NCBI RefSeq assembly: GCF_037392515.1
Contig: NC_090288.1
Location: 3,837,501-3,901,500 of the forward strand
Source of the DNA: Haliotis asinina
Lineage: Eukaryota; Mollusca; Gastropoda; Lepetellida; Haliotidae
Direction of reading: 5' to 3'
DNA: 64,000 nt
Shown: one piece after another, positions 48,246 through 58,391 of the stretch
Position numbering within the stretch: position 1 is the stretch's first letter
Layout: each line of letters opens with the position of its first letter
Program-made: the position numbers and the translations under genes
Notes under the pieces: generated by a model
Told to the model about the DNA's origin: nothing
Database searches by the model: none
The model's input: only the letters and a program-made list of their open reading frames with translations

Positions 48246-49168
48246 AACACAGAACATTATTTCCGTCGCCATCCTGTGGTGCACAATTTAAATAAATTCA
48301 AAATTTTAAATGGCTAAGCGCGACGTACGTTTAAACAGAATAAACGCCAATCTTGGTAAAATTATGTATCCAAAATAAATTAACGGTATGGATACATCGT
48401 AAAGAAAATAAAAGGTAAAGGTACTAAATCTAGTGTCCATCTTAAACATAGAGATCAATTACATACTGATGAATCAGATTTTGAGAAAAAAATGGGTGAA
48501 ACATTTGCTAAGCACTCTTCCTCTTCTAATTATGTGCCTAAATTCCAGCAAATATAAAAAAACAACAAGAAAAGAAGCCTATCAATTTCAATTCAGATGA
48601 TGGGGAAGATTATACTGAACTATTTTCTATTCATGAGCTCCACACTGATCTTGAACAAGCCCACGATACTGCTAGAGGGGCTGATGACATACATTATCAA
48701 CTCCTAAAGCACTTACCAGAATCCAGTCTAGAAACTCTTTTAAATATTTTTGATGATATTTGGACATCGGGTAATTTTCCTCCCTCATGGCGTGATGCTA
48801 TTATAGTACCGATACCTAAACCTGGACGTGATCATACGGACCCGTCCAATTATCGACCAATTTCATTAACTAGTTGTGTTTGCAAGACCATGGAACGTAT
48901 GATAAATAATCGACTTGTTTGGTACTTGGAAACAAATAACCTTAGAACAAATATACAATGCAGTTTCCGTAAAAATAAAGTACTGTCGATCACTTCGTGC
49001 GTTTGGATTCATTTGTTAAAAACGCGCTAATTAGTAAACAACATGCTGTGTCTATCTTTTTTGATCTAGAAAAAGCATATGACACAACGTGGAAATATGG
49101 CATTTTAAGTGACTTACATGACTTAGGCTTGCGAGGTCGTTTGCCTCAATTTATAGCCAACTCTTTAA
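48246..49168 (+). pseudogene. LINE copy 2 reverse transcriptase, 5' part
   Basis: Colinear with copy 1 from about 13710 to 14650: 'tatttccgtcgccatcc', IPKPGRDHTDPSNYRPISLT, CKTMERM and SIFFDLEKAYDTTWKYGIL, the last intact here although broken in copy 1. Scattered frameshifts. It ends at the TTAA (49165-49168) where piggyBac inserted. Confidence 0.8.
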
Positions 49169-49195
49169 CCCTCTGATCCTGGTGAAACAAAACGC

Positions 49196-50099
49196 ATGCT
49201 AACTGCCAAGGGGGCCTGTCAGGCCCAGGTGCTAGTAAACTTAAAGTTTCAATCCAGTGTCTGCTGCCTAGGATGTCAGATGCGTTTGGCAATTCGTTTA
49301 TTTGGAAAAGGAAGGACAATGAATGAATTCATGAGGATCGTTGAGAATAATGGGTAAGTATTTGCAATATTTTCACAAATTGGATAAGTTTATTAAGTTT
49401 CAAAATTTTACAGTTTATTGATCATAGACCTTTTAAACCAGTGATATTTAACTAAAAATGTGGGGTTTTTTTATAATGATATCTTTGGTTACAGAGACAA
49501 AGTTCCACAGGGTCTTTATCACATCCTCATGCATCATGGAACCAGCCGTCAGGAGGTTTATAGATATATGTATGGGCAGCTTGTGGTAGGTTTTGTTTTT
49601 CTTTTAGTTTCGTTTTGTTGTTACTTTAACATTCGCTCTAACCACATGTATAACATTACAATATATAGTTTACGTTCAAATTCTTTATTTAACATTTCAG
49701 AATGATTTACATGAAATTTACAATGTATATTTCAGCATGGTGGTAAGCTTGCGACTCCTGGGTCTACCCTAATCTACCCCCTCGAAATACGCAATGTTGT
49801 CCGACAACGTTTTGCCGATGCATCTTCAGGCCAATATGATGCCCACTATGACAAGAAAGATGATGTAAGTAGAGCGCATATGTAACTCTTTACAGCTCCG
49901 AATGATTAGTTTTGTAATGACTATAAACTCTAACTATGTCAGTATGCCAGTTATTGGATTTTATGAAAGCTATGTTATTTTGCAGTGCATCAGGCTGACC
50001 ATCAAACAACTTATTGACTTTCCTTGGCGACCACCAACCAAGAAATGTGACCAATGCAAGACCACCAAGAGTCAAAAGGAGCGCTACAAGCCATACTGA
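49196..50099 (+). CDS. Four-exon gene of unknown function inside piggyBac
   Basis: Exons end or start at consensus sites: exon 1 to 49353 (gg|gtaagt), exon 2 49495-49585 (acag| ... |gtaggt), exon 3 49736-49864 (ttcag| ... |gtaagt), exon 4 49986-50099 (tgcag| ... TGA). Phases 2/0/0 fit and the frame is open throughout: 135 residues from the ATG at 49280, or 163 from the in-frame ATG at 49196, which lies at the subterminal repeat. AATAAA follows at 50138. Segments include LAIRLFGKGRTMNEF, DKVPQGLYHILMHHGTSRQE, IYPLEIRNVVRQRFADASSG and IKQLIDFPWRPPTKKCDQC, with a basic Lys-rich end. No domain recognised. It converges on the transposase (stop 50324). It may be cargo, an accessory protein or a captured host gene fragment; the true 5' end is uncertain. 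Confidence 0.6.
49199..49228 (+). repeat. piggyBac left subterminal inverted repeat
   Basis: ctaactgccaag-n-gggc-n-tgtcaggcccag; pairs with 52500-52529 at 28 of 30 positions. Contains hairpin gggcct-gtc-aggccc. Confidence 0.85.
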
Positions 50100-50137
50100 A
50101 CAAAAAATAATTTCAAATTATCTGTAATATTCAGAAA

Positions 50138-50143
50138 AATAAA
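50138..50143 (+). terminator. Polyadenylation signal AATAAA
   Basis: Lies 39 bp past the stop of the plus-strand spliced gene, within the piggyBac element. Confidence 0.5.
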
Positions 50144-50323
50144 GCTTGCCTTTTAAATGAAAAAGAAAGATATTTGTTATTCCATTATTTCTTTTGATAG
50201 AACACTCAGGTACAATATTTATGCATTGTCAACGTCAACCTGCCAAAACCTGTCACAGAATTTAAACTATAAAACAGTAAGCTAAACATCTGATAATGTA
50301 AAATGGCTGAGCTGCTGCAACAG

Positions 50324-52340
50324 TCAAGGAGTACAGTCATCACAGACAATTTTCATGGTACTGTGTTCCTTGCAAACATTTCTGGTGCAACTGTCGCATC
50401 TTTGTTTGGACTTTCTGTCCTTGGACGATGGACAAAGGCAACACCTCCTTCTTCTCTTTGGGCTGGATGGTTCTGTGTCCTCTGCTGTGTCAAAGATCTT
50501 GGAAATCTCAAGTCGAACATTGGCAGTTGTTCTTCCTTCATTCCTGCGTTTCTGTATTTGTGGTGACATCAACTGTTCCGCAGTTGTCCTCAAGAATTCC
50601 CTCCTTCTGGAATCATGGAAGTATTATGAACTAATAGAGGGACAGGTAAAGAATTACAAAAGGTGGCAATAGGGAATAGCATAGAGGGTTGACAGATGTT
50701 TACAAGATGAGACACTGAGAGGATTAATTGAGTGGGAGACAGACGTGAGGAAGAATATATATGAGAATGAAATATGAAATGAAATGTGAGCAGAAGAGAT
50801 AGACAATTGTTAGTGAGAGAATGTATGAGAGAATATATATCTACAGAGAAGAGTGTAAGAGAGTGCAAGAATAATATCGACACAATGCACCTATAGATGG
50901 AGAACAATGAGGTACAGACTTAAGTTTACATGTGAAAACAGTAAAGAATATGTACCTGCTAGTGTTTGTGGATTTCCACTCAGGATATTTCATTGTCCAC
51001 ACTGTAAATGCTGCAATGCCTGCTATGTCCAGCATATTTGTAAACATAACAAGGGGCCATCTTCTTGTCCTTCGTTTGGTTGTGTATTGGTGGGCCATGT
51101 AATCCATTGTGTCCACACCCTTGGTGCTGTTGTAGTAATTCACAATCACTGGCTTTTTCTTCTCTGATGAAGCATCAATCTCTCGCTGATTGTGCATGGT
51201 GCTGATCAACCTCACGCTGTTGTTGTTCTTGCTTTGGTACTGTACAAGGGTTACTTTATCTTGAAAGGCAAAGCGCGATTCGTAGAGTTGCATTCCCTTT
51301 TTCCATGTAAATTCTGGAGGTAGAAATTTTTTATTTTGGCGCAAAGTTCCAACAAATGTGAGCCCATTAATCAGGAGATCACCAGCCAGATCACGACAAG
51401 CAAAAAAATTATCAGCAGTGATATTTCTGTGAGAGCCAAAGAATGGCCTGCACAAATCTAGTGTCAATGACCGTCCAAGTCCAACTTGTCTTTTGGTTCC
51501 TTCTTTGCCTAAATAAGGGATACATGAAAGTGGATAGAATGTTTCCGAGTCAACTGCCCAGAATAACTTTATCCCATATTTATCAGGTTTGGATGGGAGA
51601 TACTGAAGAAAACTGCACCTGCCGCGAAAAGGTACAAGTTGTTCATCAACGGTAATATTGACGCCTGGTATGTAAAACCTTCGAAGGGACAACTCAAACT
51701 TTGTCCAGATGTCACGTATTGGTGCAAATTTGTCCTTAGCACGCCTTTGGGAACGTGAACATTTATCATCAAATCTCAGAGCAGCAAGAAGGTCTCTGAA
51801 TCTTGTTTTACTCATTGTGCATCTTATGATAGGTGGCCCATACGATGTGCTCCACAAAGTATCAACATCCACCATATTTTGCTTCAAATGACCACAAGCT
51901 AAAAGTATGCCAATCAGTGCAAATATCTCATCCCTATCTGTATTCAGCTACTCAGATGCTTCTTTACCCCGCTCATCATTTCTCTTCTGCCCCTCTGCAT
52001 TTGTGTATTTGACAATGATGTCTATAATTTCCGTACTAATGTAGGCCTGAAACATATGAGATTCGGTCGATATGTGGTCCGTGTGTATCACTTTCTTCAA
52101 AGGACCGCGAATAACATTATGGGCAGGTGCACGACGTTGAGTAATCGGTTGACTATACCACACACTCCCATCTTTACCAGCGTATTTGATGGAATTTTCA
52201 GCAGCAGCACTACTGTCAGTGTCAGACTCTCCTGTATCAGAGGATTCAGAATCTTCATCACTTGATGGCAAATACAAACTATCTCCTGAATCACTTTCAG
52301 ACGCGTCAACGTCGAGGATACGCCGTGAACAGCCAGCCAT
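50324..52340 (-). pseudogene. piggyBac transposase, one in-frame stop
   Basis: Exon 1 is 52340-50956, the intron 50955-50607 (ag|gtacat ... attccag|a), exon 2 50606-50324; total 555 codons, normal for the family. It has an acidic Asp/Ser-rich N-terminus, then the DDE-type domain with TVDEQLVPFRGRC (first Asp), ITADNFFACRDLA (second) and NSTKGVDTMDYM (third), all kept. The Cys-rich C-terminal finger is CCLCPSSKDRKSKQRCDSC ... CKEHS ... CDDC. The only lesion is TAG at 51948-51950 (GKEASE-stop-LNTDRDE), same frame on both sides. The splice restores RRREFL-type sequence between the domain and the finger. The copy is therefore young, and nearly functional. Confidence 0.9.
50607..50955 (-). other. 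Intron in the piggyBac transposase gene
   Basis: 349 bp, GT-AG, pyrimidine-rich. Without splicing the frame ends in unrelated residues; with it the C-terminal Cys finger joins in frame (phase 2). Confidence 0.75.
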
Positions 52341-52499
52341 TTCAATAAAGCCACATGTAGGAATTATGTTTTAAATGGTTCTGCACAAAAAAGTGACATG
52401 AATGTGTTGCACGTCACTGCTGTGAAAGATGCCAGTCCCTGCAGCAAAGTCCTCACTTCATGTGATATCAGTATAAAGAGTTACAAATCAGCCAAGGCA

Positions 52500-52529
52500 C
52501 TGGGCCTGACAAGCCCGCTTGGCAGTTAG
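52500..52529 (-). repeat. piggyBac right subterminal inverted repeat
   Basis: Partner of 49199-49228, but about 190 bp from its terminus instead of 30. A further hairpin gggcct-aag-aggccc lies at 52690-52704, close to the right end. Confidence 0.85.
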
Positions 52530-52726
52530 TGTGACCTTTTTTTAAAAATCGCTCTAATAATTATGAAAATGCAAAGTTTTTGGATGAAATTTAGAGAATA
52601 TGTATAAAATACAATTAGAAAAAAAGTCATAAAAGCATGTGAAAAAACATCCAAGGGTAAACTCAGAATCACCTTTTAAATGTCATGCTGGGCCTAAGAG
52701 GCCCCGAAAAAGGATCAGAGGGTTAA

Positions 52727-54404
52727 ATGACAAACAGCTTCAAGTCCGAGTGGGTTCTACCCTGTCTGATCACTACAATCAGGATCAGGGTGTTCCACAA
52801 GGCAGTGTTTTGTCTGTCACACTTTTTAGTATAAAGATAAACAGTTTATCAAAAGTTTTAAACGATTCAATTGATGGATCGTTATTTGAGGATGGTTTTA
52901 ATATTTCTTGTTGTGGTAAAAATATGCATAGCATTGAATGGCAACTGCAGTTGTGTATAAACAAGATTAATAGATGGTGTCTTGAAAACGGCTTTAAATT
53001 TTCTAAATCAAAAACTAACTGCATACTTTTTTGTCGTAAATACAAGCCACATAAAGACCTTGAACTATCTCTTGATGGCACGCCAATTAAAGTTGTGAAG
53101 GAAGCTAAGTTCTTGGGTCTAATCTTTGATTCACACTTAACTTTTTTACCACATACTAAATCTCTCAAAACTAAATGCCTGAAAGCACTTGACTTGGTGA
53201 AAGTGGTTTCAAATTCTAAATGGGGAGGGGATCAAGCTCCCCTTCTCCATTTCTCCATCTATATCGATCACTCGTGCGTTCTACACTTGATTATGGCTCC
53301 ATCGTTTATGGTGGAGTCTGCAAAAGCAACTTAAAACTATTAGATTCAGTCCATCATCAAGGTGTAAGATTTTGTCTTGATTCCTTTCGAACTTCACCTG
53401 TTGACAGCCTGCATGCGAGGCTGATGAACCATCTCTTGAGCATTGAGCTGGATAATATAGCCCCTTCCCGTCTTCTTTCTTCTCCTCCATGGCAATTGGT
53501 TAGGACCGAAGTGGACCTAACATTGACCACTTTTAAGTGATCAGAAACGAATGAATTACAATATAAACTGGAATATCATCAATTAAAACATTTATATAGC
53601 AATTATAAATCCCTATTTACAGATGGATTCAAGGACGGTGGCGCAGTAGCTTGTGCCACTGTCATTGGATCCAGAACAATATCTTCTCGATTACCGGATA
53701 ACAGCTCTATTTTCACAGCTGAAGCTATCGCCATATTAACGACCCTTAAATATATTGAAAGACACCCTAAACATAAACAATATATAATCTTTTCTGACTC
53801 TCTTTCTTGCTTTCAGGCTGTTAAACATATTTCTTGTAAACATCCACTTTTAATTGAAATTATTGAATTGAATAATAATCTTGCTACTGGCCAATACGAC
53901 GTCGTCTTTTATTGTTTACCTATCCATGTAGGCATTTCTGGTAACACAATGGCCGATCTTGCTGCCAAGGCAGCACTCAACAAATCTGTGACAACGCTTC
54001 TTATTCCACACTCTGATTACAAAGCTAGCATTAGAACTTACATCCGTGATCTGATGCAGAAGAAGTGGGACACCCAAGTAGGTCAATTACATGAAATAAA
54101 ACCGTATGTTGGTTACACCTACTCGGACTGTCAGTCCAGATTTGAAGAGGTTATTTTACGACGATGTCGTATTGCCCATACAAGATATACTCATGTATAC
54201 CTGTTGAAAGGTGAGGATCCTCCGTTTTGTATCCCTTGTGATGAAAGAATCACAGTCAAGCATATCCTGCTTGACTGTGTTGAATATTCCATCACCAGGG
54301 ATCAGTATTTTATTTCACGAACTATGAAGGATCTTTTTAATAACACAAGTTCTCATTTAATCATTGCATTTTTAAAAGAATTAGATATATTAACTGAATT
54401 GTAA
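52727..54404 (+). pseudogene. LINE copy 2 RT 3' part and RNase H
   Basis: Resumes after piggyBac with LQVRVGSTLSDHYNQDQGVP and QGSVLSVTLFSIKIN. The catalytic box reads FEDGF instead of the FVDDF of copy 1, so RT activity is lost. RNase H keeps TDGF, FTAEAIAIL, IIFSDSLSCF and GNTMADLAAK, including the final Asp that copy 1 has lost. The C-terminal motif CIPCDERITVKHILLDC is intact and the frame is open from 53868 to the stop at 54404. Confidence 0.85.
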
Positions 54405-54930
54405 ATGGATAAATATTTTATTATCGGAAGTTTAAATTCATAACTGTGCTTGTTAGTGGCTGGATCTTCAAGGGGGTTGAAGTACTGTAAAAACTATTGT
54501 CCTCCTGAGATGGTTCGTAGGTCCACAAACATTCAATGTAAATTCAAACGTTCCACGTTTTTCATCGTAGAATAAGTGTCTTTTTATTGTATGGCTAGAT
54601 TTCCCAGATTGCTGACGGGTGAGGGGATGGTGTAAATCCAGCTAGGGTCCATGCAGGTAGCAAAAGTACTGTAAGTCCCCATGGTTCCTAGCATGGTGAT
54701 CTACCTTCAGTTGTTCGCAATGTATAGCCCAGTTTTATATTGTATTGTCCTCTATAGATAAACTGTTTTAGGTATAATTACTAGTTTTACATTCTTTTCT
54801 GTGATATTCTAGTTGTTTTACTGTCCTTTGTTGATAGGTTTTTATAATACACATATATTCCATTTCAGTGTTCCCGTCGCGATATGGCTGAAATAGTGTC
54901 GATGTGCCGTTAAATATTAACTCACTCATC
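54405..54930 (+). other. 3' UTR of LINE copy 2
   Basis: Matches 16358-16893 of copy 1: 'ggggttgaagtactgtaaaa', 'gctagggtccatgcaggtag', 'gtaagtccccatggttccta', and the end 'gatatggctgaaatagtgtc' with actcactc. Confidence 0.85.
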
Positions 54931-54944
54931 AGTGTTTAGCGCCA

Positions 54945-55360
54945 ACTATCGCCAAACAGTGTTTTGCAACGACTGTTATCAACCAGTGTTTATCGTGGAC
55001 CAGTGTTTTGCGACGTTATCGCCTGCCAGTGATTTGCGACAACTACCGTCAACCAGTGTTTTGTGAGAACTGCCATCAACCACTGTTTTGCAATGACTAT
55101 CATCAAGTGTTTTGCACCATCTGTCGTCAACTAGTGCTGTGTGACAACCGTCACCAAACAGTATTGTGCGATGACTACCATCAACCGGTGTTTTGTGAGA
55201 ACTGCCATCAAACATGTTTTTGCATGAACAAGTGTTTTGCAATGACTATCATACGTCATCAGTCGGTGTTTTGCCACGATTACCGTCAACCTGTGTTTTG
55301 CGTCGACCATCGTCAACCAGTGTTGTGCGACGAGTTTCGTCAGTCAGTGTTTGCGGCAGC
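54945..55360. repeat. Diverged 27-bp minisatellite, about 15 units
   Basis: Units like 'caaccagtgttttgcgacga' + ctaccgt. In the plus frame 55008-55370 they encode a 9-residue Cys/His repeat of the type HQPVFC(D/E)(D/N)(Y/C). The minus strand is also open, giving a SHKTLVDG-type repeat. It begins 15 bp after the LINE end. Most likely non-coding. Confidence 0.85.
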
Positions 55361-55399
55361 TTATTTGTGATGTTAACGAATATTGCGTGAAACCACCAA

Positions 55400-55670
55400 C
55401 CACCAAGTGCTAAGTAGGTCCTTCTGGTCTGTGATACAGAAAGCTGAGGTACTTTCAGTCCCCATGAGCCCTAGTGTGGTGTAGCCAAGAGTTGTTCTCT
55501 GGTGGCCTAACTCCGCTTTTAAAACAGTTGAAATTCATGCCGCAGATTTTGAATAGGTTTTGCTTTTGAATTTTATGTCGTGTTTGTGATTGCTCTGTGT
55601 AGACATATAAGCTTCATGTATGGCTGAAATAACACCTATATGTAGTTTAATTTTACGCACTCATTCATAC
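55400..55670 (+). mobile_element. Diverged I/Nimb LINE 3' end
   Basis: 'gaggtactttcagtccccat', 'gccctagtgtggtg', a later 'tatggctgaaataacacct' and actcattc, in the order of the LINE 3' UTR. Confidence 0.5.
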
Positions 55671-56039
55671 ACGCTCCATCACTCACATACACACACTCAC
55701 ACACAAATAAATGAGCGCGCAAATTAATGATTCAGAAATGTATGCATCATTTAAGGCTATTAAAAAGTCGCCACCTATAGGGAAACAAAACAGCACCCTT
55801 TCATTGACTAAAGGTACCAGAGATAGTGTGCGTGCGTGTGTGAGTTGACATATCAGCACATTTTAATTTGCATCTTGGTCACTGGAGTAATAAAAACAAC
55901 CAGACGATTATTGATGATGGCCACAGATATCAAACAATTCTTACGAAAATATGTACTTCTCACAAACTTTATCTTGCACAATGCCAATGTACATGTTTCA
56001 ACAGAATTAACTTAATTTTCATTCTCGATTGACTTATGA
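55671..56039. other. Spacer
   Basis: Contains a CACTCACA-type simple stretch near 55680-55705 and nothing else recognised. Confidence 0.35.
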
Positions 56040-56262
56040 CTCACAAAGGTCTAGACAAAGTGTTCCCAAACTTCTCCTACACGTCTATATCATGATCATT
56101 CATCATAGCGTGTCTAACAGCCCAGTGATGACATCTACATCAATATCATAATTCACAAAGTTCTAGACAAAGTGTTCCCAAACTTCCCCTACACGTCGAT
56201 ATCACGATCATTCATCAAAGCGTGTCTAACAGCCCAGTGATGACATCTACCTCAATATCGTC
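56040..56262. repeat. 112-bp tandem duplication
   Basis: 'ctagacaaagtgttcccaaa' at 56051 and 56163, continuing through 'gcgtgtctaacagcccagtg' in both units; high identity. Confidence 0.95.
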
Positions 56263-56636
56263 CCTGTGTGGTAGTCTGGCACCATCAGCTCTTCTGCTGA
56301 AACACTTGTATGAACAATCTTCCGGAGATGGATGCGATCGATCAAATGACGACTTGTAAACAGGCAGCTGCACTGAGTGGTATGGCTTATTGTACAGAAG
56401 AATAAATATGTGTTTGTTTCGCACACAAAAGGAGCCGTGAATAAAATTCCACCACAGGGTTATGTTTTTTTTCGTCCTTCATATATTTCGTTAATGTAAG
56501 ATATTAGGAATGACATTGTAAGAAAATATCTCATAAAACACAAGTTCACGGGAAATATCCTTATGCCCGACATCGGTGTCGAATAGTTTCCATCAATGAT
56601 TTTGTCAATCAATACTTAAAATTTAAAATCTGCAAG
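56263..56636. other. Spacer
   Basis: No gene recognised. Confidence 0.35.
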
Positions 56637-56790
56637 GCTTGGGGTAGCCCAGTGGTGAAAGCGTCCGCTCGTCACGCCTAACGCTAGGGTTCAATTTGTA
56701 TAAGATATATGGATCCCTTTCCTGGTGTCCCCCGCCGTGATATTGCTTAAATATCGCTAAAAGCGGTGTAAAGACACTCTCTCTCACTTC
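56637..56790 (+). mobile_element. tRNA-derived SINE-2
   Basis: Head 'ggggtagcccagtggtgaaa' (A box) and 'gctagggttcaatttg' (B box), body 'ggtgtcccccgccgtgatat' and tail 'cgctaaaagcggtgtaaaga' with ctctctcac. Confidence 0.85.
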
Positions 56791-56934
56791 ACAAGGCTTG
56801 CACCTGTGAGAGTGGAAGTTAGCACTAGCTACATATGTAAGTGATGGAATCCGTTTGCAATAATGCAAGGAGTGACAGAGTGACCTGAGGCATACTGTCA
56901 TGATAGCAGGCTTTTAACATATCACTACAGAGTC

Positions 56935-57090
56935 TATGGTTGAGCGGGTAGAGTGACTGCCCCAGAGAGTGAGAGGTCGGGTCTTGATCCCAGCCTCGTC
57001 AAACCAAAAATAGATGTAACGATGGTATTTGTTGCTCCCCAGCTTAGGGAACATGAACAGGGAGATTAAACACGGAATGGCAAACAAGAA
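56935..57090 (+). mobile_element. tRNA-derived SINE, second family
   Basis: tRNA-like head 'ggttgagcgggtagagtgac' and B-box-like 'tcgggtcttgatcccagc', followed by a body unlike SINE-2 ('aaaaatagatgtaacgatgg', 'gggaacatgaacagggaga'). Confidence 0.55.
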
Positions 57091-57093
57091 TCA

Positions 57094-57173
57094 CTATTGT
57101 GTGTCTGAGGTGGCTATTGTGTGTCTGAGATGACTTTTGTGTGTCTGAGATGGCTATTGTGTGTCTGAGATGG
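57094..57173. repeat. 20-bp tandem repeat x4
   Basis: Four units of ctattgtgtgtctgagatgg with single-base changes, lying between two SINEs. Confidence 0.9.
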
Positions 57174-57189
57174 CCATCACTGAGGAACT

Positions 57190-57350
57190 GCATGTTAGCT
57201 TAGTGGTAAACACTTTGGTTTGCCATGTCGAAGACACGGGTTCGATTCCCTACACGTGTACAATGTGAAAAGCCAATTTCAGGTGTCCCTGCCGTGATAT
57301 TGCTGGAAATACTCCTAAAAGCCTCGTGAGACCATACTCACTCACTCATT
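57190..57350 (+). mobile_element. tRNA-derived SINE-2
   Basis: 'ttagcttagtggtaaacact' (A box), 'gacacgggttcgattcccta' (B box), 'caggtgtccctgccgtgata', and tail ctcactcactc. Confidence 0.88.
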
Positions 57351-57494
57351 ATGCTGGAACTCCGTATGATATCGTAATGGGCGGTCATTATACAACTGAC
57401 ATTATCAACTACAATCACCCACGTAGCTATAAAAGTGTGTCGTAGTTTTGCTTTAAACTTCATTCATTCAAAATACATAATTATTTCAGTAATC

Positions 57495-57810
57495 CCTGCT
57501 TGTCCTAACAGGCGACTAACGGGATCGGGTGGTCGGGCTCGCTGACTTGGTTGACACATGACATCAGTTTCTAATTGCGCAGATCGATGCTCACGATGTT
57601 AATCACTTGGTTGTCTGGCACAGACTCGATTAGCAGACCGTCGCCATATAGCTGCAATATTCCTGTGAGCGGCGTAAAACTAAAATCACTGACACTGCTT
57701 TGACGTGTAACGCATGATCCTATGTTTATTCAGGTCTACAACTGACTTGCCTTTGCAAGTGTTGGGTACGAGAAGAGAGCGACGTAAAACTAAGCTCACT
57801 CACTCACTCT
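57495..57810 (+). mobile_element. SINE-1 with shared flank
   Basis: SINE-1 lacking its first part (57495-57690), then 90 bp shared with 42909-42998, then a second tail 'gcgacgtaaaactaagctca' with actcactc. Confidence 0.8.
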
Positions 57811-57815
57811 GAGCA

Positions 57816-58019
57816 ATAATATACAGCTTTTATTCTCGCCTCGTATCCGAATGCCTCGATTCGCTTCCAAGTAACCGAACGCGACTGTCCGATGTAAAAC
57901 GGCGTTTCATTGGGCAGATAATATACAGCCTTTACTCTCGCCTCGTATCCGAATGCTTCGATTCGCTTCCAAATCACTGAACGCGACTGTCCGATGTAAA
58001 ACGGCGTTTCATTGGGCAG
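57816..58019. repeat. 102-bp tandem duplication, CpG-rich
   Basis: Two units with 'ctcgcctcgtatccgaatgc' and 'gcgactgtccgatgtaaaac' 102 bp apart, about 93% identical, denser in CpG than the surroundings. Confidence 0.95.
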
Positions 58020-58301
58020 GTATGAAAGTGAGTAATTTCACTCGATAGGACAAGTCATGATATTTATTGGTCAGAGCTCTTATGCCCGTCCTTTTCTTTT
58101 CACTGATCAAAGGGTTGCGAGATACAGACGCACCGACACTGCTGAAGTATATTTTGATTCCACTTGTCACCAATGTTAACCCCAGGTATATCGATCAAAG
58201 GTGTCAATACTTCGGAAAGTCGGATATGCAGGGACACTAGAGGCTTTATTTATATCGCTTTCATAATGCGATAGCTGCGTGGTGACAGCACATGAGCCAT
58301 T

Positions 58302-58335
58302 CTCTGTGTGTGTGTGCGCGCGTATGTGTGTGTAA

Positions 58336-58390
<55 letters not shown>

Positions 58391-58391
58391 G
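58302..58391. repeat. (GT)n microsatellite
   Basis: Interrupted then pure GT tract with a short CGCG core at the left. Confidence 0.97.

Larger units (their letters stand above)
49169..52722. mobile_element. piggyBac transposon, complete ends, in a TTAA site
   Basis: 3554 bp bounded by TTAA (49165-49168, 52723-52726), with perfect inverted ends CCCTCTGATCCT / AGGATCAGAGGG. LINE RT sequence continues on both sides, so the insertion target is clear. Subterminal 30-bp inverted repeats lie at 49199-49228 and 52500-52529. It carries a minus-strand transposase gene and a convergent plus-strand spliced gene. Confidence 0.95.
46033..54930 (+). mobile_element. I/Nimb-type LINE, copy 2, with two foreign segments
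   Basis: Second copy of the element at 10959: same start (gcacccgtgg), ORF1, RT, RNase H and 3' UTR ending 'taaatattaactcactc'. The portion corresponding to the ORF1 C-terminus and endonuclease is replaced by unrelated DNA (46880-48245), and the RT is split by a piggyBac element (49169-52722). No clear target duplication found. LINE-derived parts are 46033-46880, 48246-49168 and 52727-54930. Confidence 0.87.

Noticed and set aside
50303..51167. Plus-strand ORFs of 68-105 codons over the transposase
   Set aside because: Antisense shadows of the piggyBac transposase exons and intron.
54979..55242. Minus-strand SHKTLVDG-repeat ORF
   Set aside because: Shadow of the 27-bp minisatellite, open because the unit is a multiple of three without stops.
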